From NCBI GenBank assembly GCA_937885015.1, contig CALAAS010000042.1, forward strand, positions 1-8,262: a DNA stretch of 8,262 bases, given 5' to 3'. Positions 4,054-8,262 of the stretch are shown here, one piece after another. Within the stretch, counting starts at the first letter, position 1. Each line of letters starts with the position of its first letter. The position numbers and the translations under genes are program-made. Origin of the DNA: an uncultured Clostridium sp. GTDB taxonomy: Bacteria; Bacillota; Clostridia; Lachnospirales; Lachnospiraceae. Under the pieces are notes generated by a model. The model was not told the origin of the DNA. It saw only the letters and a list, made by a program, of their open reading frames with translations, and did no database searches.

Positions 4054-6349
4054 TATGGCGACGGCAGCCAGATCGGGTGGTGCAAAAGCACTATCCGTTC
4101 TGGCTGTCGGTCTGTTTCTGTCCCTGTCCTGTCTGCTTTGCGTACAGGCTGGCTGGGTAAAAACGCCGGAATGGCGCTATGTGGACGAGGATGGAACACA
4201 GCGAAGAGGTACCTGGTATAAAGATGAAAGAGGCGGCACCTATTATCTGGATGAAAGCGGCCGTCTGGTTACGGGATTTTACGATATAGGCGGTGGGGAC
4301 ATTCGATTTTTTGACTCTTCCGGATATTTGAGAACCGGACTGGTTGAACTGGACGGTACCGTATATTTTCTGGATGAACAGGGAAAGCCGGTTCGGGGCG
4401 ATGTGGTGGTAAATGGAGAACTCTGTACATTTGGAGAATGCGGACTGAGGGATGGGCGGGTAACGGTTCCCAGATCCCAGCGCTTTTACCACGATGAAAG
4501 CGGCGCGCTGGTGGGAGGTGTTGATGTTTCGGGACGGGAAAACTGGAATCTTCCGGCTTTTTTGGCTCTGATTCTCGGTGCTGCCCTGGTTTTAGCCTGT
4601 CGCCATGCAAAGAAGTGGAACCCGGGAAAGGCGCTGTTTGTTTTTCTGGCGGTAATGCTTTGCAGTATGCCGTTATTTCTCCCTTATTTCTGGAGAGGAC
4701 ATGATTTCGATTTTCACATAAGCCGCCTTTTGGGAATGAAAGCATCGCTGGAGAACGGCATGTTTCCGGTGCGTCTGGATAGCTTTACGTTCAATGGATA
4801 CGGCTATGGAAGTGCGGTTTTTTACCCGTCCCTGTTTCTTTATTTACCCGCTCTTCTGATGGCAGTGGGAGTTCCCCTGGTGGATGCGGTCAATGTCTGG
4901 CTGTTTGTGATCAACCTGGCGGCAGCCGCTGTGATGTATATAAGTGCATCCGGGTTATTTGGCTCCAAAAAAGCCGGATGTGTGGCGGCGGTTCTCTATA
5001 CCACAAGCCTGTACCGCCTGGGAAATCTATACACCAGAGCAGCCTGGGGAGAGCTGATGGCTATGATTTTTTTTCCGCTGATTGTCTGGGGATTTTATGA
5101 GATTTTTTTTCGGGATGCGAGAAAATGGCCGCTTCTGGTTTTAGGTCTGACCGGCGTGCTTCAGAGCCATATAATCAGCACGGCAGTGGCGGCAGGTGGC
5201 TGTACGGTGGCTGGTTTTTTGTGTATCAAACGTCTGGCAGATCGGAATCGGTTTTGGGCCTGTATAAAGACAGTCGTGGTTGCTTTCTGCCTGAATGCCT
5301 GGTTTATCATACCATTGCTGGATTATATGAGAGCGGGAATGAATCTTTCGGCTCTGCAGTTTCATGCTGAGAATTTTGCAGCTCCATTTATCAAACTGTT
5401 TGAGCTGTTTCCACCTGCCATGGGGGCGACGCCGGCGTCAGATGGTCCTGTATCCGGTTTAATGGCGTTGGGGCCTGGCCTTCCGATTCTGGCAGCGACG
5501 GGATTGTTTCTGTGCCAGGAGTTGCCTGGCGGGAAGAAAGGCGGGACAGATGAGATTCAAAGAATGAAAGAGATTGCAGCACATGGGGAACAGGAGCATG
5601 AGAAAACGGGAGAAAGAGTTCCAGTAAAACTTCTGTGGCTGTTTGCTTTGATCGGAGTTGCAGCTATGTTTGCAGCAACGCAGCTGTTTCCCTGGAGAAC
5701 TCTGATGCAGTTTTCCTGGTTTGAATTTTTGGCTTCCTACATACAGTTCCCCTGGAGGCTGATCGCGGTGGCAACGTGCTTCCTGTCCATGGTCGGGGGA
5801 TATGCCGTAAGCCGCCAATGGCGGGGCAAAACTTTCGCCGGTGTGGCGGCGGGACTGCTTTTGTTTTGTGCTGTTTTTTCTCAGCATCTGGTGGAGGGGT
5901 ATTATGAGGCTTCGGATTTTTGCTGGCGGGAATCGGATATTGACAGCATGATTAGTCAGAAAGAATATCTGTATGAAAATACGGATCGTGATCTGGCCAG
6001 AGGCAGCAGGCTGCCGGCGGGAGAGGGAATTGAGGTAACAGATTCCTGCAAAAACGGACTTACTGTGGATTTTTCTTATGTTTCGGATATGCCTGGAACA
6101 GAAACAAGGGTAAAACTGCCACTATTTTATTATCCAGGTTATCGGGCGGTGGATGGGCATGGGAATGAGCTTCCCGTCAGCCTGTCAGAAGAAGGATTGG
6201 TCCAGGTTCACTTTGCGGTAGCTCCGGAAGGGGAAATTCATGTGGCATTTCGGGAGCGGCGACTCTGGAGAATCAGTGAGGCAGTTTCTCTGGCAGCAGG
6301 ACTGATCCTTTCCGGGATGGGGATTAGGAGATACAGAAAGAAAAAATGA
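4025..6349 (+). CDS. YfhO/PTPS-related GT-C transferase with N-terminal cell-wall-binding repeats
   Basis: This is a 774-residue polytopic protein. Residues 23-43 form a signal-anchor, 44-165 carry four to five cell-wall-binding repeats, and about 12 further membrane segments run from 176 to 768. The GT-C/PTPS-related (PF10131-like) core has HDFDFHISR (226-234) with Asp227 and Asp229 in the first outer loop, FNGYGYGSAVFYPSL (256-270) and QFPWRLIAV (574-582). A C-terminal outer domain contains FYYPGYRAVDGHGNE (701-715), as in YfhO proteins. Positive residues RHAKK (193-197) and IKR (401-403) suggest that the repeats and the Asp pair both face outside. It should take sugar from polyprenyl phosphate made by the preceding GT2 and add it to a surface polymer. 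A charged loop (about 500-534) separates two membrane halves. GGGAG (4013-4017) precedes the ATG by 7 bases. The acceptor is unknown. Confidence 0.85.
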   Translation: MVMKTWLKNSMATAARSGGAKALSVLAVGLFLSLSCLLCVQAGWVKTPEWRYVDEDGTQRRGTWYKDERGGTYYLDESGRLVTGFYDIGGGDIRFFDSSGYLRTGLVELDGTVYFLDEQGKPVRGDVVVNGELCTFGECGLRDGRVTVPRSQRFYHDESGALVGGVDVSGRENWNLPAFLALILGAALVLACRHAKKWNPGKALFVFLAVMLCSMPLFLPYFWRGHDFDFHISRLLGMKASLENGMFPVRLDSFTFNGYGYGSAVFYPSLFLYLPALLMAVGVPLVDAVNVWLFVINLAAAAVMYISASGLFGSKKAGCVAAVLYTTSLYRLGNLYTRAAWGELMAMIFFPLIVWGFYEIFFRDARKWPLLVLGLTGVLQSHIISTAVAAGGCTVAGFLCIKRLADRNRFWACIKTVVVAFCLNAWFIIPLLDYMRAGMNLSALQFHAENFAAPFIKLFELFPPAMGATPASDGPVSGLMALGPGLPILAATGLFLCQELPGGKKGGTDEIQRMKEIAAHGEQEHEKTGERVPVKLLWLFALIGVAAMFAATQLFPWRTLMQFSWFEFLASYIQFPWRLIAVATCFLSMVGGYAVSRQWRGKTFAGVAAGLLLFCAVFSQHLVEGYYEASDFCWRESDIDSMISQKEYLYENTDRDLARGSRLPAGEGIEVTDSCKNGLTVDFSYVSDMPGTETRVKLPLFYYPGYRAVDGHGNELPVSLSEEGLVQVHFAVAPEGEIHVAFRERRLWRISEAVSLAAGLILSGMGIRRYRKKK
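4154..4519 (+). repeat. cell-wall-binding (choline-binding-like) protein repeats
   Basis: Within the GT-C protein, residues 44-125 form four units of about 19-22 residues with the pattern aromatic-x-aromatic, D-x-x-G, then x-x-x-G: WRYVDEDGTQRRG, TYYLDESGRLVTG, IRFFDSSGYLRTG and VYFLDEQGKPVRG. A degenerate fifth unit extends to about residue 165 and ends FYHDESGALVGG. The pattern fits the CW_binding/choline-binding repeat families (PF01473/PF19127 type). These bind choline or glycans of the wall in other proteins; the ligand here is not known. Confidence 0.75.
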
Positions 6350-6395
6350 TACGAGGTGGATTGCCGGAATAGGGCGGAAACCTGATTGAGGTATT

Positions 6396-6463
6396 ATAAA
6401 AGGAATGGTGTAAAAACAGTGACTGGACAATAATAGTCTTTGTTTCTGTTCCATTCCTTTTAT
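6396..6463. terminator. bidirectional terminator between convergent genes
   Basis: A perfect 13-bp inverted repeat pairs ATAAAAGGAATGG (6396-6408) with CCATTCCTTTTAT (6451-6463). Each arm ends in TTTTAT when read outward, giving a T-rich tail on both strands. The 42-base centre can fold further: AACAG (6415-6419) with CTGTT (6446-6450), and GACT (6421-6424) with AGTC (6435-6438). It lies between the GT-C gene (plus, ending 6349) and the FMN-binding-like gene (minus, ending 6500), as expected for a shared terminator. Confidence 0.7.
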
Positions 6464-6499
6464 TGTGTACGTTTGGCAGATCGAAGAACTGCGAGGCGC

Positions 6500-6937
6500 C
6501 TACTGTTTTTTTGCTTTTTCCAGTGCCAGGCTGGCTGCCTGAATCAGTGCGCTGGAGGTGTACTGGCTGCCCTCTTGCCAGGTTAGATTTTCCAGGGACT
6601 GGGAGGCGCAGATTTGCGCGGACAGCTGGTCTGCGGCTGGCTGGAGCAGGGGATACATGGTTTCCACGGCATCACTTAAAGGTCTGCAGGATACAGAGGT
6701 GATTTTTTCTTCGTCGACGCAGACCTCCACATTGACGGCCTGACTTCCCAGCGAAAGCGTGGAAGTATAAACGCCAGGTATGTAAGAGGCAGGAGCCGAG
6801 GAGGTCAGGGCTGCATCTGGTTTTGACCGGAACATAATGAAAAGCAGCGCCAAAAGAAGGAGACCAAGACCGGCAAAAATCGCGGTGTAAATAATCTCCT
6901 TCATTCTCAGAACGACAATCTTTGTTTTAGAGCTCAT
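6500..6937 (-). CDS. membrane-anchored FMN-binding-like protein
   Basis: The 145-residue product has a short basic N-terminus, one membrane segment (about residues 16-36) and a small outer domain. That domain starts YIPGVYTSTLSL (52-63), continues with a VNVEVCVDEEKITSVSCRPL stretch (68-87) and TMYPLLQPA (93-101), and ends near TSSALIQAASLALEKAKK. This order resembles short FMN-binding-domain-like lipoprotein/membrane proteins common in Clostridia, which often carry covalent FMN on a Thr. The assignment is by overall pattern and a flavin is not proven. The ATG at 6937 has GGAAGG (6946-6951) 8 bases upstream; an internal ATG at 6904 lacks a ribosome site. It lies 64 bases downstream of ychF on the same strand and could be co-transcribed with it. 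Confidence 0.7.
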   Translation of the reverse strand: MSSKTKIVVLRMKEIIYTAIFAGLGLLLLALLFIMFRSKPDAALTSSAPASYIPGVYTSTLSLGSQAVNVEVCVDEEKITSVSCRPLSDAVETMYPLLQPAADQLSAQICASQSLENLTWQEGSQYTSSALIQAASLALEKAKKQ

Positions 6938-6947
6938 AGCAAAAGCC

Positions 6948-6989
6948 TTCCGGGTTTCTTTAGTATAGTGTATTAGGATGCACCCGGAA
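6948..6989 (-). promoter_or_regulatory. inverted repeat masking the ribosome site, with candidate promoter in its loop
   Basis: ACCCGGAA (6982-6989) and TTCCGGGT (6948-6955), as read on the plus strand, form an 8-bp perfect stem around a 26-base loop. In minus-strand RNA the proximal arm contains the GGAA of the GGAAGG ribosome site (6946-6951) of the FMN-binding-like gene. A TATACT -10-like box (6962-6967 on the minus strand) lies in the loop with a weak -35. No T-run follows the stem, so termination is unlikely. Confidence 0.35.
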
Positions 6990-7001
6990 ATATGCCGTTT
7001 T

Positions 7002-8099
7002 TTATACGTTAAACCGGAACAGAACCACGTCGCCGTCCTTTACGACGTACTCTTTTCCCTCCATCCGGACAAGTCCTTTCTCTTTGGCGGCGCTGTAGGT
7101 GCCGCAGTCCAGAAGGTCCTGGTAGTTGACAACCTCAGCCTTGATGAAACCGCGCTCAAAGTCAGAATGGATTTTACCGGCTGCCTGAGGGGCTTTGGTG
7201 CCAACCTTGATGGTCCAGGCACGGGTTTCTTTTTCTCCGGCGGTCAGGTAACTGATTAGTCCCAGCAGACGATAGCTGGCAGCGATCAGTTTTTCCAGTC
7301 CGGATTCTGTAAGTCCCAGATCCTCCAGAAACATTTTTTTCTCATCTTCATCCAGTTCGGCGATTTCCTGCTCAATCTGGGCACAGATAACGAATACCTC
7401 TGAGCCGTTGGCAGCGGCAAATTCCCGCACCTGTCCCACAAAAGTATTGGAAGCGCCATCGTCCGCCAGATCATCTTCTGAAACGTTGGCGGCAAAGATT
7501 ACGGGTTTCCAGGTTAAGAGGTTCAAGGAGTTGATAAACTCCAGCTCATCTTCGTCGGCAGCCTCATAGCTTCGCGCCAGTTTTCCTGCCTCCAGGTGCG
7601 CGTAGAGTGCCTTTAAAATCTCCAGTTCTTTGGCTAGAGCCTTGTTCCCCATGGCGCTTTTTGTGGTTTTGGAAATTCGGCGCTCCAGTACCTCCATATC
7701 GGAAAAAATCAGCTCCAGGTCAATGGTCTCGATGTCGCGCAGCGGGTTCACGCTGCCGTCCACATGGACGACGTTGGGATCCTCAAAGCAGCGCACCACG
7801 TGTACGATGGCATCCACCTCGCGGATGTTGGAGAGAAACTGGTTCCCAAGTCCCTCGCCTTTGGAGGCGCCTTTTACCAGTCCGGCGATGTCTACAAATT
7901 CAATGACGGCCGGTGTGATTTTTTCAGAATTGTAGAGAGCGGCCAGCTGCCCGAGCCTGGCATCCGGAACGGGAACAACGCCGACATTGGGATCAATGGT
8001 GCAGAAAGGATAGTTGGCCGATTCTGCACCGGCTTTGGTAAGAGAGTTAAAAAGTGTACTTTTTCCCACGTTTGGGAGACCGACGATACCTAATTTCAT
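7002..8099 (-). CDS. ychF: YchF, Obg-family ribosome-associated ATPase
   Basis: The 365-residue product is full length for YchF/Ola1, a universally conserved P-loop NTPase of the Obg family that binds ribosomes and prefers ATP over GTP. The P-loop is GLPNVGKS (7-14) and the G3 region is DIAGLVKGAS (70-79). The G4 motif is NVSE (205-208) rather than NKxD, which is the known basis of relaxed nucleotide specificity. A helical insert (about 128-190) and a C-terminal TGS domain (about 281-365, with GFIKAEVVNYQD) complete the architecture. Cys33 in NYPFCTIDPNVG matches the conserved redox-sensitive Cys of the family. AAAGGAG (8112-8118) lies 12 bases upstream, slightly far, but MKLGIVGLPNVGKST is the canonical N-terminus. 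No clear terminator separates it from the downstream FMN-binding-like gene. Confidence 0.97.
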   Translation of the reverse strand: MKLGIVGLPNVGKSTLFNSLTKAGAESANYPFCTIDPNVGVVPVPDARLGQLAALYNSEKITPAVIEFVDIAGLVKGASKGEGLGNQFLSNIREVDAIVHVVRCFEDPNVVHVDGSVNPLRDIETIDLELIFSDMEVLERRISKTTKSAMGNKALAKELEILKALYAHLEAGKLARSYEAADEDELEFINSLNLLTWKPVIFAANVSEDDLADDGASNTFVGQVREFAAANGSEVFVICAQIEQEIAELDEDEKKMFLEDLGLTESGLEKLIAASYRLLGLISYLTAGEKETRAWTIKVGTKAPQAAGKIHSDFERGFIKAEVVNYQDLLDCGTYSAAKEKGLVRMEGKEYVVKDGDVVLFRFNV

Positions 8100-8131
8100 G
8101 TATTTTCATAGCTCCTTTGCATCTTAGGTTC

Positions 8132-8181
8132 TAGTGTTTTGCACTATCTTACAGTGTAACATATTGGCTTTTTTTTCTCAA
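8132..8181 (-). promoter_or_regulatory. ychF promoter with palindromes at and after the -10
   Basis: On the minus strand, TTGAGA (8176-8181) and TACACT (8153-8158) are 17 bases apart, with TGT before the -10 as an extended -10 motif. Initiation would fall near 8146. The palindrome TTACA-G-TGTAA (8149-8159) covers the -10, and a second one, TAGTG-N5-CACTA (8132-8146), covers the start point and early leader. Either could be an operator; the second could also cap the 5' end of the mRNA. Confidence 0.6.
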
Positions 8182-8262
8182 TAGCGAGTTTTTTTGAAAA
8201 ATTTAGGTGTTACTGTCAAGTAATCGTTGGCAACTTTCTTTTTGATTTATCTTTTTGTTGAA
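8182..8262. other. AT-rich non-coding edge upstream of ychF
   Basis: No gene is supported here. The stretch is rich in A/T runs. It contains a minus-strand TTGACA (8214-8219) without a matching -10 at usual spacing, and a small palindrome TTACT-GTCA-AGTAA (8210-8223). Confidence 0.5.

Noticed and set aside
7607..8093. Several 99- to 109-codon plus-strand frames opposite ychF
   Set aside because: They are antisense shadows of a universally conserved gene and have no features of their own.
8040..8109. Small minus-strand ORF from ATG 8109 overlapping the ychF start, considered as a leader peptide
   Set aside because: The ribosome site would be only 2 bases from its ATG, and the product is a short out-of-frame translation of ychF.
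1..8262. CRISPR array, tRNA, rRNA, insertion sequence
   Set aside because: I saw no regularly spaced repeats, cloverleaf-like sequences, rRNA cores or transposase genes on either strand when reading by eye.

Overview
The window reads as chromosome of an anaerobic Firmicute, most likely a Lachnospiraceae-type Clostridium relative. The evidence is the protein families (a choline-binding-like wall repeat protein, a VanZ-like protein, a DPM1/GtrB-type glycosyltransferase paired with a YfhO/PTPS-related membrane protein, YchF), the strong AAGGAGG-type ribosome sites, the sigma-A-type promoters and the middling GC content. This is inferred from protein character only; no 16S or other marker is present.

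Layout, left to right. Bases 1-1026 hold a tightly packed, translationally coupled plus-strand cassette: the 3' end of an unknown gene, two very small putative ORFs, and a 259-residue protein with two helix-turn-helix-like segments. It looks more AT-rich and more accessory than the rest. Bases 1131-2489 hold a VanZ-like membrane protein and a double-GNAT acetyltransferase whose first domain is cut short after its acetyl-CoA loop. A minus-strand ArsR/SmtB-type repressor (2519-2881) follows, converging on the acetyltransferase, with a good promoter of its own.

The centre of interest is a two-gene plus-strand operon (3070-6349) behind a near-consensus promoter (TTGACA-16-TAAAAT). The first gene encodes a membrane-anchored family 2 glycosyltransferase of the kind that loads sugar onto undecaprenyl phosphate at the inner membrane face. 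The second overlaps it by 29 bases and encodes a 774-residue polytopic protein of the YfhO/PTPS-related GT-C type. At its N-terminus, predicted to lie outside the cell, it carries four to five cell-wall-binding (choline-binding-like) repeats. Together they look like a complete three-component-style extracytoplasmic glycosylation module (loader plus transferase, flippase not seen here), with a wall-binding module fused directly to the transferase.

On the right, two minus-strand genes converge on that operon: ychF (7002-8099), with a clear promoter upstream, and a small membrane-anchored FMN-binding-like protein (6500-6937). A 13-bp perfect inverted repeat at 6396-6463 probably terminates transcription from both sides. 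No tRNA, rRNA, CRISPR array or insertion sequence was seen, and no stretch longer than 300 bases lacks a gene.
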